The notes: generated by a model not told the origin, from the sequence alone. Positions 34,704 through 43,443 are shown, counted from the first letter of the stretch. The stretch is DNA of 64,000 bases from Gammaproteobacteria bacterium (GCA_027013145.1 JALUXX010000011.1:62001-126000), one strand, 5' to 3'. A program made the numbers and translations.

Positions 34704-35894
34704 CTACATGAGGGAGATTGAGAACGGCACACTGATTTCCATATTCACGCGGTTGTCGGAACGCTTACCGAATCCCGGGAAAGTGCGATGGTCGTACTCG
34801 AGCAGGTAGCGGACATGGTGGGATCCGAATACGGTTCCGACGACGCTCGTCATGTTCACGTAGTTGCCGACACTGGTGTCCGGCTGATAGCTGCTGTAGC
34901 GAACGACGGCCTCCAGCCACCGAACCGGACGATACCCGCCGGAAACGAACCAGCTCTGGGCTTTGAGGTTCGGGGCCGCGCCGGCCTGCTCGTCGTCGGC
35001 ATGCTGGTATTCACCCCAAATCCAGAAGCTGTCCTTCAGATAGTTTCCGTAACGGGCGTCGAGCGCGAACTTCGTGCGCCCAAGGTTCGTCCCGGCGACG
35101 GTCTCGGTGCCGGTCCAGACTCCGCCGGCAAGGCCGAAGGGGCCGTAACTTCCGCCCAGGTGGCCGATGAAGTCGCGCGCCCGGTTGGCGGCGGTCTGGC
35201 TCAGGCCGTTGCCGTTGAACCAGCCGGCTTCGTAGTCCCAGGAGCGCTTTCCGGCGACGAACTGGTTAAACGCCATTACCCCCATTTCGCGACCGGCGTT
35301 GATGGTGGAGTCCGACAGCCCCTCTTTGTAGAAAATGTTCACCGTTCCGTCGGTATAGTTGATCCAAGGCAGGCCGCCGGCACCGACGACGCCTTCCCAG
35401 GCGAACGGAACCAGCATCTGACCGATTTGCACGTGGACCTCGGGGATCTGGTTCAGCGTTACCGAGCCGTCCAGCAACCGCGCGCCGTGGAAGAACTTGG
35501 AAGACGGGCCTGACGGATTGGTCAGGTAGTCCAAGGTCGCGCCGTTGCGGGCGAACTCGGGGAGGAAATAGTAATTGATGTTCTTCGTCAGTTTTCCTCG
35601 CAGGCCGGGCCGGAAACGGTAAAAGAGCACGGTGGAGTGACCCGCGACCTGATCGTAGCTGTAGCCCGGCTGTATGATTCCGAAGATTCGCGCGGAAGGA
35701 CTGCGTTCAGTCGTGGGCTCGGTGCCGTATATCATCGGCCAGGCCTTCATCGGTGCCTCGTTCATGCTGGGAAGGTTGAACGAAGGGGTTGTGGCGGCGG
35801 AGGCTGTAACCGGGAAGGCGGTGAAGGCGGCGCATGCCGCCGCAGCGCATGCCGCAGAAAACCAACGTGCGCGACGCACGCTAATCTTGGTCAT
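34704..35894 (-). CDS. Outer-membrane porin (OprP-like)
   Basis: 396 residues. A signal peptide ends at TASA-ATTPS. The mature protein is made of alternating amphipathic strands rich in Gly and aromatic residues (FGIIQPGYSYDQ, GKLTKNINYYFLPEF, HVQIGQMLVPFAWEG, TKFALDARYG) and ends in the strand MEISVPFSISLM. The layout fits phosphate-selective porin O/P-type channels, which take up anions. As first gene of the sulfur operon it probably admits thiosulfate or another sulfur anion to the periplasm. A sigma54-type promoter lies about 95 bp upstream of its start. Confidence 0.8.
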   Translation of the reverse strand: MTKISVRRARWFSAACAAAACAAFTAFPVTASAATTPSFNLPSMNEAPMKAWPMIYGTEPTTERSPSARIFGIIQPGYSYDQVAGHSTVLFYRFRPGLRGKLTKNINYYFLPEFARNGATLDYLTNPSGPSSKFFHGARLLDGSVTLNQIPEVHVQIGQMLVPFAWEGVVGAGGLPWINYTDGTVNIFYKEGLSDSTINAGREMGVMAFNQFVAGKRSWDYEAGWFNGNGLSQTAANRARDFIGHLGGSYGPFGLAGGVWTGTETVAGTNLGRTKFALDARYGNYLKDSFWIWGEYQHADDEQAGAAPNLKAQSWFVSGGYRPVRWLEAVVRYSSYQPDTSVGNYVNMTSVVGTVFGSHHVRYLLEYDHRTFPGFGKRSDNRVNMEISVPFSISLM

Positions 35895-35989
35895 GGTCCT
35901 CTCCTCCGTTTCCGATTCTCTTTAGGGGTCGGGTGAGATCGACCCGTCGCAGCGGCGCACGAAGCCGGCGCGTCGCCTGTCGGAGACGA

Positions 35990-36005
35990 TGCATCGGCGA
36001 TGCCA
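35990..36005 (-). promoter_or_regulatory. Sigma54 (-24/-12) promoter of the sulfur operon
   Basis: On the minus strand TGGCATCGCCGATGCA keeps the invariant GG and GC dinucleotides 12 bp apart, with CA after the GG and A after the GC. The consensus is TGGCACG-N4-TTGCA. Transcription would start near 35979, leaving an 85-nt leader before the porin ATG at 35894. Confidence 0.6.
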
Positions 36006-36069
36006 AAATCCTGTTGCGTCGACAAATCAAGGCGATAGGAGTTGTTTGAGACCGAGGCTCACGTATCGG

Positions 36070-36119
36070 CTGTATTGATTTGATCCAGGCCGAGGGCCCG
36101 CTGTATCGATTTGAAACAG
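36070..36119. promoter_or_regulatory. Tandem upstream activator-type sites
   Basis: CTGTATTGATTTGATCCAG (36070-36088) and CTGTATCGATTTGAAACAG (36101-36119) match at 16 of 19 positions and are 31 bp apart, close to three helical turns. Each is a partial palindrome with CTG/CAG ends. They lie about 91-140 bp upstream of the predicted sigma54 start, where bacterial enhancer-binding proteins usually bind. Confidence 0.6.
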
Positions 36120-36345
36120 GACGGAGATTCAGGCGGGCAGTCGCAGCGGCTGTGACACCGGGCGGGCACGGCCCCGCGGATCGCAGGGCGGCGCGCAGGA
36201 CCTACGCGCAAAGTTTTTCGCCGGGGGCGCCGATGGGCGGAGCACCGGGAGCCTCGGCGGTCCCGGAAGGTGATCAGACACAACAGAACCCCGGGCCAGG
36301 GCCGCTTGTGCGCAGACCCGGTTCGAAGCGCCGGTTTTTGCCGCG

Positions 36346-36720
36346 TCAGGCCGCTTCGGGCTCGGACGCCGGTGTCTCGCTGGCGGCGGTCACGACTTCC
36401 AGGGCACTGAGGGCCATGCCCCGAGGGCAGTTGCCCTCTCTCTCCGCGGCGCCGACCATCCTCGCCGCGAACAGAAGGTCGTTGGCAAGGTCGGGCTCTT
36501 CGAAGACCAATCTTGCGTGGACTACGTAGCAGTGTCCTTCGGAACAGCGTGCGCACGGCCCGCAGGGTGCGTACCCGGAACGGCCTCGCCAGTGCGCCGA
36601 GACGATATCGTCCAGACGGGACATCCAATTCGAGGGGCGGACCTTGTGTCCGGAGGGAGTGGTTGACGTAAAGACAATATAGGGATCTGCGACAGATGCA
36701 TCGTCGTCGCTGGTGTTCAT
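36346..36720 (-). CDS. DUF3579-like protein with four-cysteine cluster
   Basis: About 124 residues from MNTSDDDASV. The pattern YIVFTSTTPSGHKVRPSNWMSRLDD followed by an aromatic stretch and LVFEEPDLANDLLFAARMV resembles DUF3579 proteins (G-x-K-F-R-P-S-D-W-A-E-R-L and a C-terminal helix). In place of the usual central loop it has CGPCARCSEGHC, a C-x2-C-x2-C-x4-C cluster able to bind iron-sulfur or zinc. It is transcribed towards the sulfur operon but has its own upstream region with an FNR-type box. Function unknown; a redox role is inferred. Confidence 0.55.
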   Translation of the reverse strand: MNTSDDDASVADPYIVFTSTTPSGHKVRPSNWMSRLDDIVSAHWRGRSGYAPCGPCARCSEGHCYVVHARLVFEEPDLANDLLFAARMVGAAEREGNCPRGMALSALEVVTAASETPASEPEAA

Positions 36721-36941
36721 GGGGGGGCGCAATCTCCTGTAGGCCGATTCCAACGGGCCTCGCCCCTGGGTGTCGGCACACACTCAGGGACTACCTACGA
36801 CACGGTAGTTATCGTCACCGGGGCGTTGCTGTTTAGAAATGCGGTGTGCGCGCAAGTCGATTTGCACGCGGGCCGTGCTACCCGAGAGTTCGGGCGGTAG
36901 GTATCGCCGCAAGGCTGTGCTTCGATGACTCAGCGAGGAAG

Positions 36942-36982
36942 CTTATGCCTAACGTACACGAGTGACAATTGATGTACATCAT
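36942..36982 (-). promoter_or_regulatory. FNR/Anr-type box with possible -10 element
   Basis: TTGATGTACATCAT at 36969-36982 matches the FNR consensus TTGAT-N4-ATCAA at 9 of 10 positions and contains a perfect 12-bp palindrome (36970-36981). On the minus strand a weak -10 box (CATAAG, 36947-36942) stands where a class II FNR promoter would need it. The likely target is the cysteine-cluster gene 215-250 bp downstream. The rest of 36784-37330 shows no gene. Confidence 0.45.
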
Positions 36983-37353
36983 GAGTTCGTGCAATGCTCG
37001 CGTTCAGACAGGCGGCTGTCGCTTCGTGTAGTTTTCAAGCGACACGGCAGAAGATCGCTACGCGACAGTGGCCGTTCACCGGAGCCCTACGTCTTCAGTT
37101 GCACGATTGAATCGGTGCACGGTTGATGTGCGTGCAGTACTACTGCGTTGCCCTAACCTGAGTCGCTCAAGCGCTACGAGGTTCTTTCGAGCGCGGCTGT
37201 ATGGTCATGGGCTCCCGACCCGTGCGGCAGGATAGGGCAGAATCGCGTGGGGGCCCCGGAACGGTGCATTGGCATCCGAAGATGTTCCCCCCGTAACCTC
37301 GGCTTCCGGGTTGGGCCGCGATCCATCCGGGCCGCATCCTCGCGCGATATCCC

Positions 37354-37559
37354 GCAACCCGGATGCAGGCCGAAGGCCGGAATCCGGGAATCGCAGCGCC
37401 GGGAGAACGGCCGTCCCCCGGATTGCGCTTCGCTCCGTCCGGGCTACATCTTCGGACCGATGTCGTAGCCCGGATGCAGGCCAATGGCCGGAATCCGGGG
37501 AATCGCGGTCCCGGAGGAGATTCTCGCCCCGGATTTCGCTGCGCTCCATCCGGCTACAT
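37354..37559. repeat. Two GTAGCCCGGATG-family repeats
   Basis: One copy runs from about 37354 (AACCCGGATGCAGGCCGAAGG) to 37449 (CCGGGCTACATC) and a second from 37464 to 37559. A worn partial copy precedes them (about 37296-37350). They fill the space between the divergent FNR-box gene and the second binding-protein gene. Confidence 0.8.
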
Positions 37560-37730
37560 TTTTCAATGCGGAACGGGGAATAAGCGCGGCGCGCGACGCG
37601 TCTGAAACATGGGGGATCAAAGGTAGTTCCCGGAGCGGATCCGGGACCGTGGTTGTCGATCCCGGAATAATTTCGCCGTGCGGTGGGCCTTGTACCTCGC
37701 AATCCGCTACGCACGGCAAGGGGGAGGTTG

Positions 37731-38675
37731 GTGCCTGGGGGAACCGCCGCCGGACGAGCCGGGCGGGGGCTTGCGCAGGGATGCGGTCCGGCGGGTTGGG
37801 CACGCGGGCGCAGCGCTCGACCGTCCGCGTTCCGCCGATCCGCCGTGTTGTTCGCCTCCGTTTTGCTTGCGACCCTGAGCGCGTCCGCCGTTGGTGGGCA
37901 TGCGGGCACGCGCCAGCGGACACTTGTGTTCGGCTTTCTTCCCATCGTGAGCCCCGAGCGGCTGGTGCGACGCTTCGCGCCGCTGGTCGACTACCTCGCG
38001 CAGCGCCTCCATGTGGACATACGCATGGAGACGGCGCCTGACTTCGGCGCGTTCCTGCGCCGTACCCAGACGGAGCGCCGCTACGACATCCTGTTCACGG
38101 CGCCGCACTTCTACTATCTGGCCCAACATGCGGCGGGCTACCGGGCCCTGGTCCGCGTCGGGCGCCCCGGCATGCGGGCGGTGATCGTAGTGCCTAGGCG
38201 CAGCGCAATCCGTCGCTTGGCGGACCTTCGCGGGCGCCGACTGGCAACCACGGACCCCATGGCGCTCGCGACCGTACTGGTACGCCAGTCCTTGGTGCGG
38301 GGCGGCCTCGACCCCGATCGCGACCTGACGCTGGTCGCCACCCCCAGCCACAACGCATCCCTGCTCAGCGCCTACCAGGGCAGGACGGATGCGGCGGCGC
38401 TGATGCTGCCGCTGTTCCATCACGCCCCCGCCCGGATCGTGCGATCGATGCGCATCGTCGCCGAGACCGGCAGCAGCCCGCACATGCCGATCAGTGTGGC
38501 GCCGTGGATCGGCGCGGCCTTCGCCGCACGTTTGCGCTCAGTGCTGATGGAGATGCCAAGCACGGGGCGGGGCGGGAGGCTGCTGCGCAAACTCGACTGG
38601 CCCGCATTCGTACGCGTCGGGCCGCATGACTACGACGCGCTCGCGGCGATCGCACGCCAAGTGCATGGGGAGTAG
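37731..38675 (+). CDS. PhnD-like periplasmic binding protein (second copy)
   Basis: About 314 residues. The GTG at 37731 follows GGGGGAGG closely; the N-terminal region is long and basic before the hydrophobic export segment SAVLFASVLLATLSASAVG, so a later start is possible. The mature part matches the PhnD group: TLVFGFLPIVSPERLVRRFAPL, YDILFTAPHFYYLAQHAAGYRAL, RRLATTDPMALATVLVRQSL, HNASLLSAYQGRTDAAAL. Its stop is 3 bp before the kinase start, so it is again paired with a sensor kinase and not with transport genes. A TtrS-like sensing role, with the binding domain as a separate protein, is the best guess. Confidence 0.75.
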   Translation: MPGGTAAGRAGRGLAQGCGPAGWARGRSARPSAFRRSAVLFASVLLATLSASAVGGHAGTRQRTLVFGFLPIVSPERLVRRFAPLVDYLAQRLHVDIRMETAPDFGAFLRRTQTERRYDILFTAPHFYYLAQHAAGYRALVRVGRPGMRAVIVVPRRSAIRRLADLRGRRLATTDPMALATVLVRQSLVRGGLDPDRDLTLVATPSHNASLLSAYQGRTDAAALMLPLFHHAPARIVRSMRIVAETGSSPHMPISVAPWIGAAFAARLRSVLMEMPSTGRGGRLLRKLDWPAFVRVGPHDYDALAAIARQVHGE

Positions 38676-38678
38676 CCG

Positions 38679-40436
38679 GTGTCCGTAGACGTGCTTCGGT
38701 CGCTGCGGGTCCGGCTGATCGTCGGGGTGGTCGTGATCGAAATCCTGATGCTGTCGCTGCTGGTGTGGAGCAATATGCGCGTGATCCGCCGTGCGCACGC
38801 CGACCGGCTCCGCGACACTGCTGCGAGTCTGCTCCAGGAGGTCGCCGCGACCTCGGGAAGCTACATGGTCGAGGTGGACTACGCGCGGCTCAAGGAGTAC
38901 CTGAGCGGTATCGCCGAGAATCCGGAACTCAGTTATTTGGTCGTTCTGGACCGGGACCGGCACCCGGTGGTCCGTTTCGGATCCGCCCCCGCGGGATATA
39001 CGCCGGAAACCGACCACAGCCCCGCGGAGGTGGGCGACCGCCGGTTCGACGTCGCCGACGATATCGTTTTCGGCGGGCGGAAGATGGGTCGTGTGCTGAT
39101 GGGATTTTCACTCGCGCGCATGGAGCGCGCGATTCACGCCGCACGCGTACGCAGCGTGTCGATTGCGGGAGCGGAGATCGTCCTGACCATCCTTGCGACC
39201 GTGCTCATCGGCATGCACCTCACGCGCAGGCTGGGGCGGCTTGCGGAGGCGGCGCAGCGCGTCGGGGCCGGTGACTATTCGGTCGCCGTTCCGACCGAGA
39301 CCGACGATGAAATCGGAATGACTGCGGCGGCCTTCAACGGCATGGTCGCGGAGGTCTCCGCGCGCACGCGCCAACTGAAGGCGGCGCTGGCCCGCGAACG
39401 CGTGGTCAAGGAAGTCTCGATCGACGGTATGATCACCTACGACGTCGCGTCCCGGATCCTGTCCCTGAATCCGGCGATGAAGAGTCTATTCGGGTACGCG
39501 CAGCAGGAACTTCTCGGCCGGCGCACCGACGTGTCGTTGGCGGCGATTCCGGACGGCAGCGACTTCTGGATCCGGGCCACCGACAAGTGCTGCGAACTCC
39601 AGGGGCGACGCCGCGATGGCGGCGTATTTCCTCTCGAAGTTCACGTCGGATGGACCGATGTCGACGGGCGGCGCCTGTACGCGGCGACTCTGCGCGACGT
39701 CACCGAGCGTAAGCGGGCCGAGAGCGAGTGTCGCGGCCTGTTGGCGAGCAACCGGTACCTGGTGCACAAGTCGCTGGCGGTCCAGGAGCAGGAGCGCCGC
39801 CACCTGGCGCGCGAACTGCACGATGAACTCGGGCAGTGCATGACGGCCATACAGGCGGACGCGAAACTCATCCAGGAGCTGCCGGAACCGCGTGACGCTC
39901 GTGTGGTTGCCGCGAGCGCGGGCGCCATCATGCAGGTCTCCGCGCGCGTGTATGACGTCGTGCATTCCATGATGCAGCGCCTCCGGCCGACCGTGTTGGA
40001 CGACCTCGGTCTCGTGGCGGCACTGCAGGAGGCGGTGACGGCCTGGGAGAATCTGCACCCCGGGGTGTGCTGTGACTTCTCGGCCCGGGGTGCGCTGGGG
40101 GATCTGGGGGAGCGCGTAAACATCACGCTGTACCGCCTGGTCCAGGAGGCACTGACCAACGTCGCGAAACACGCACGGGCCTCCCGTGTGCGGATTCGCC
40201 TCGAACGCGGCGCCGACGCGACCGCGGGTGGCGCGCGGGCGGACGCGGTCTTCCTGCTGATCGAGGACGACGGGCGGGGCATGGACCCGTCGCAGCCCGG
40301 CCGGGGCCTGGGGCTCATCGGTATGCGCGAGCGGGTGGCGATGCTGAACGGGGCCCTGGAAATGCGCTCCTCCCCCGGAGCGGGTCTTACGCTGGCGGTC
40401 GCCGTTCCGGCGACAAACGGGGGCGACGATGGCTGA
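38679..40436 (+). CDS. Sensor histidine kinase, HAMP-PAS-HisKA_3 (NarX/DegS type)
   Basis: 585 residues. Transmembrane helix LIVGVVVIEILMLSLLVW, periplasmic domain (about 35-155), second helix (AGAEIVLTILATVLIGMHL), HAMP (GDYSVAVPTETDDEIGMTAAAFN), a PAS domain (about 245-350, ending TLRDVTERKRAE), then HisKA_3 with the phospho-His in ARELHDELGQCMTAIQ and HATPase_c (YRLVQEALTNVAKHA, GRGLGLIGMRERVA). The gene overlaps the response regulator by 8 bp. The likely input is the PhnD-like protein encoded immediately upstream. Confidence 0.93.
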   Translation: MSVDVLRSLRVRLIVGVVVIEILMLSLLVWSNMRVIRRAHADRLRDTAASLLQEVAATSGSYMVEVDYARLKEYLSGIAENPELSYLVVLDRDRHPVVRFGSAPAGYTPETDHSPAEVGDRRFDVADDIVFGGRKMGRVLMGFSLARMERAIHAARVRSVSIAGAEIVLTILATVLIGMHLTRRLGRLAEAAQRVGAGDYSVAVPTETDDEIGMTAAAFNGMVAEVSARTRQLKAALARERVVKEVSIDGMITYDVASRILSLNPAMKSLFGYAQQELLGRRTDVSLAAIPDGSDFWIRATDKCCELQGRRRDGGVFPLEVHVGWTDVDGRRLYAATLRDVTERKRAESECRGLLASNRYLVHKSLAVQEQERRHLARELHDELGQCMTAIQADAKLIQELPEPRDARVVAASAGAIMQVSARVYDVVHSMMQRLRPTVLDDLGLVAALQEAVTAWENLHPGVCCDFSARGALGDLGERVNITLYRLVQEALTNVAKHARASRVRIRLERGADATAGGARADAVFLLIEDDGRGMDPSQPGRGLGLIGMRERVAMLNGALEMRSSPGAGLTLAVAVPATNGGDDG

Positions 40437-41082
40437 TCGTGCGCCCCGGACGATCGGCGTGCTCCTGGTGGATGACCACGAAGTGGTGCGCGGTGGGTAT
40501 CGGCGCCTGCTCGAGAACACCCCGGACATTCTCGTGGTTGCCGAGGCGGCCGACGGGGAACAGGCCTATCTACGCTTCCTGGAGACGCAGCCGACCGTCG
40601 TGGTTATGGACCTTACCATGCCCGGAATCGGCGGGCTGGACGCCAGCCGCCGCATTCTGGCGCGCGACCGTACGGCGAGGATCCTGGTCTTCAGCGTCCA
40701 CGAGAACGAGATCTTTCTCAACCGCGCGCTCGACCAGGGCATTCTCGGCTACATCTCCAAGCGCAGCGCCTCGCAGCGGATGGTCGAGGCAGTGCGATGC
40801 GTCGCCCGGGGGGAACTCTATGTCGGCCAGGAGATGCATGGATTTCTGGTCCGGCGACGCAATCCCGGGGACGACGGCCGCATCGGGGAACTGTCTCCGC
40901 GTGAATTCGAGGTGTTCCGGATGCGCGCCGAGGGCAGGTCGATCAACGAGATCGCCGAGCTGCTGAACGTCAGCCCGAAGACCGCGGGGCACCACAGCAC
41001 CCGCGTCAAGCAAAAGCTGGGGATCTCGAACTCCGCCGAACTGGCGCGGCTCGCGATCCGCCTGGGGATCATCAGCGCCTGA
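40429..41082 (+). CDS. NarL/LuxR-family response regulator
   Basis: 217 residues: receiver domain with phospho-acceptor D61 (VVVMDLTMPGIGG) and Lys in GYISKRSASQ, then a LuxR-type helix-turn-helix (LSPREFEVFRMRAEGRSINEIAELLNVSPKTAGHHSTRVKQKLG). Partner of the overlapping kinase. Its targets probably include the SoxB-like gene 222 bp downstream and its own operon. Confidence 0.93.
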   Translation: MADRAPRTIGVLLVDDHEVVRGGYRRLLENTPDILVVAEAADGEQAYLRFLETQPTVVVMDLTMPGIGGLDASRRILARDRTARILVFSVHENEIFLNRALDQGILGYISKRSASQRMVEAVRCVARGELYVGQEMHGFLVRRRNPGDDGRIGELSPREFEVFRMRAEGRSINEIAELLNVSPKTAGHHSTRVKQKLGISNSAELARLAIRLGIISA

Positions 41083-41304
41083 GGCACCCGGATCCGGCGG
41101 CCGTCGGCGCCCCATCGGCGCCTCCCGCGCCCGCGCTCCGGCACGCCCCGAGCGGGCAGGATCAGGATTCCGCCGGGCGACTTTCAGGATTTTCCCTATT
41201 CCTCCGACCCGCCCCCGTGTCTAGCCTCGACCACGCCGTGTCCTGCCGCGGCGGATCGCCACATCCTGGAGCCATACACCATTCCTTCGACGGGGGATAT
41301 AACA

Positions 41305-43443
41305 ATGACACCATCAGAGGTTTCCCGGCGCCTGCGCCGTTGCGGTGCCGCGCTCGTCGTCTCGCTGGCCGCGTGCGCCGCGTTTTCCAGCGCCGCCGTA
41401 GGCGATGAGAAGATCATCACCCTGATCCAGCTTTCCGACCTGCACGGGAACATCGAGCCGCACCCGGGCGCCATCAAGCAGATGGACGGCAGCGAGCGCT
41501 GGGTGACCGACGCCGGCGGTCTGGCCAAGAACAAGACCCTGATCGACCGCATCCGTGCCGACAACCCCAACTCCCTGCTGCTCGGGGTCGGCGATACGAC
41601 CCACGGGACCGCGGAGACCATGTTCACCGTGGGCGACGCGATCATGCCCACGCTGAACACCTTCGGCATCGACGCCTTCACGCCCGGGAACTGGGATTTC
41701 GGCTACGGTCCCGCGGTATTCCGCAACCGCTTCGCGACGTTCGGCCCCAAACCGCCGCTGCCGGCCAACATCCGCGTGATGGCCGACGCCTTCGACGGCC
41801 CCGGCGTAACACCGGCCAACTTCCCGAGCTTGGCGATCAATCTCTACAACGACGCCGATACCGCACCGCTGCCCCCGCAGTTGCACAACAAGCTGGTATT
41901 GCCACCGTACAAGATCTTCGACGTGGCCGGCGTGAAGATCGGGGTCATCGGGATTACCGCCGCAATCCTTCCGCAACAGGCGAAGGTGTTCAACATCGGC
42001 CTGCGATTCTCCCAGGGGGTGGAGGAGCTCCCGGGTGCAATCGCCGCCGTAAAGGCGCAAGGGGCCACCGTGGTGGTGGTGATGTCGGAACTCGGGCTGT
42101 CCCAGAATCTGGAGATCGGCCGGCGTTTCCGCGACGTCGATGTGCTCCTGTCCGCGCACACGCATGAGACCACCCTCAACGCCCTGGTGGCCAACCGTCG
42201 CGGCGTGCGTCTGGCGCCGCCGGGACGGATGATCCGGGTCGGGCGCAACGCCACGGTCGTCGTCGAGACCACCGAGGACGTCTACCTGGGTCGCCTCGAC
42301 ATCGCCGTCGATGGCGGCGAGTTCGAGGGCTTTGTCTGGACTCCGATTCCGGTCGACGACTCCGTCCCCGAGGATCCGGCGACCAAGGCGCTGGCGGATG
42401 CCGCCGAGGCGCCCTTCGTCGGCGGCACGCTGGTTCGCCACACCTTCATGCCGGCCGGGTTCTGCCCGGCCAACAACTGCGGTGACACCACCAAGCGCGG
42501 CCTGCAGCTCACCGAGAGCCTCGATACCGTCGTCGGCCACACCGATGTAACCATGCACCGCGACAACGCGCTGGAGGACGAGGTCAACAATTTCATCGCC
42601 GATGCCTTCTATCACGCGAGTATGCCGATCGTCCCAGGGGGGGTGGATCTGTCGATGACCAACGGCTTCCGTTTCGGGAATCCCATCCTCGCCGCGTCCG
42701 ACGTACCTCCCGGGTCGGTGTTCCCGGACGGGCGCAAACCGGGCGATATTACGCTGCGGGATCTCTATATGCTGTTCCCGATCTCGCCGGCCTTTGCGGT
42801 GGCGGATTTCAGCGGCAACAGCATCGTGCGGAACCTGGAAGAGGTGCTGTCGGCGGTCTACAACCGCAACCCCTTCCTGCAGCGCGGCGGCTGGTACCTG
42901 GGGCTGGGGAACATGACCCAGAAGATCGACCTGAACAACCGCCCGTTCAGCAGTTCCGGCGGCCGTATCCTCGAGACCACCATCGGCGGCGTCAAGCTCG
43001 ACACGAGCAAGCGCTATGTCTTCGCATCCTGCTTCCCGCAGGGTGACCCGATCGACCGGGTGTGCCGGACCTTCGGCGGCGCCCACCACAAGTTCTTCGA
43101 ACTGGCGGATCCCGACGACTACAGCAGCGCCATCACTCTGGTGCCGCCGCTAAACACCGAGAACATCATCCAGGGCCCGATCGTGAAACAGATCGCCCCG
43201 GATCGATTCGTCCATCCGGTGCACATGCTGCGGCGCTACCTGGACAGCCTGCCCGGCAGGACGGTGACGGCCGCGGATGCGGCGGTCGGTCGCATTCAGA
43301 CCGTCGATTCCACCGTTGCCGGCGACCCGCCGGTTCCGCACCCGGTATCCAAGATCGACCCGACGTTGATTCAGATGCCCGAGGGCGCGGGACCGGCCTT
43401 CATGTCCGGCATCGTCAACGACCGCGTCGGCAACAACCGGTAG
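41305..43443 (+). CDS. SoxB-related metallophosphoesterase/5'-nucleotidase family protein
   Basis: 712 residues with a signal peptide (ALVVSLAACAAFSSAAVG). The N-terminal dinuclear-metal domain has TLIQLSDLHGNIEPH, LGVGDTTHGT, FTPGNWDFGYG and LLSAHTHETTL, and the C-terminal half is the 5'-nucleotidase C-type domain (VDLSMTNGFRFGNPI, DLYMLFPISPAFAVADFSGNSI). The GNWDFGYG motif is close to the GHWEFTYG of SoxB thiosulfohydrolases, but the chain is longer than SoxB (about 570 residues) and no other sox genes are present. Either a sulfatase-like SoxB relative or a nucleotidase; the sulfur context favours the first weakly. Two hairpins follow the stop. Confidence 0.75.
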   Translation: MTPSEVSRRLRRCGAALVVSLAACAAFSSAAVGDEKIITLIQLSDLHGNIEPHPGAIKQMDGSERWVTDAGGLAKNKTLIDRIRADNPNSLLLGVGDTTHGTAETMFTVGDAIMPTLNTFGIDAFTPGNWDFGYGPAVFRNRFATFGPKPPLPANIRVMADAFDGPGVTPANFPSLAINLYNDADTAPLPPQLHNKLVLPPYKIFDVAGVKIGVIGITAAILPQQAKVFNIGLRFSQGVEELPGAIAAVKAQGATVVVVMSELGLSQNLEIGRRFRDVDVLLSAHTHETTLNALVANRRGVRLAPPGRMIRVGRNATVVVETTEDVYLGRLDIAVDGGEFEGFVWTPIPVDDSVPEDPATKALADAAEAPFVGGTLVRHTFMPAGFCPANNCGDTTKRGLQLTESLDTVVGHTDVTMHRDNALEDEVNNFIADAFYHASMPIVPGGVDLSMTNGFRFGNPILAASDVPPGSVFPDGRKPGDITLRDLYMLFPISPAFAVADFSGNSIVRNLEEVLSAVYNRNPFLQRGGWYLGLGNMTQKIDLNNRPFSSSGGRILETTIGGVKLDTSKRYVFASCFPQGDPIDRVCRTFGGAHHKFFELADPDDYSSAITLVPPLNTENIIQGPIVKQIAPDRFVHPVHMLRRYLDSLPGRTVTAADAAVGRIQTVDSTVAGDPPVPHPVSKIDPTLIQMPEGAGPAFMSGIVNDRVGNNR

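Noticed and set aside
28690-35890. Further sigma54 promoters inside the sulfur operon
   Set aside because: I looked mainly at gene starts and saw no element with correctly spaced GG and GC plus flanking bases; a full scan by eye is not reliable.
41314-43089. A 591-codon minus-strand frame opposite the SoxB-like gene
   Set aside because: Antisense shadow; His/Arg/Gln-rich with no domain.
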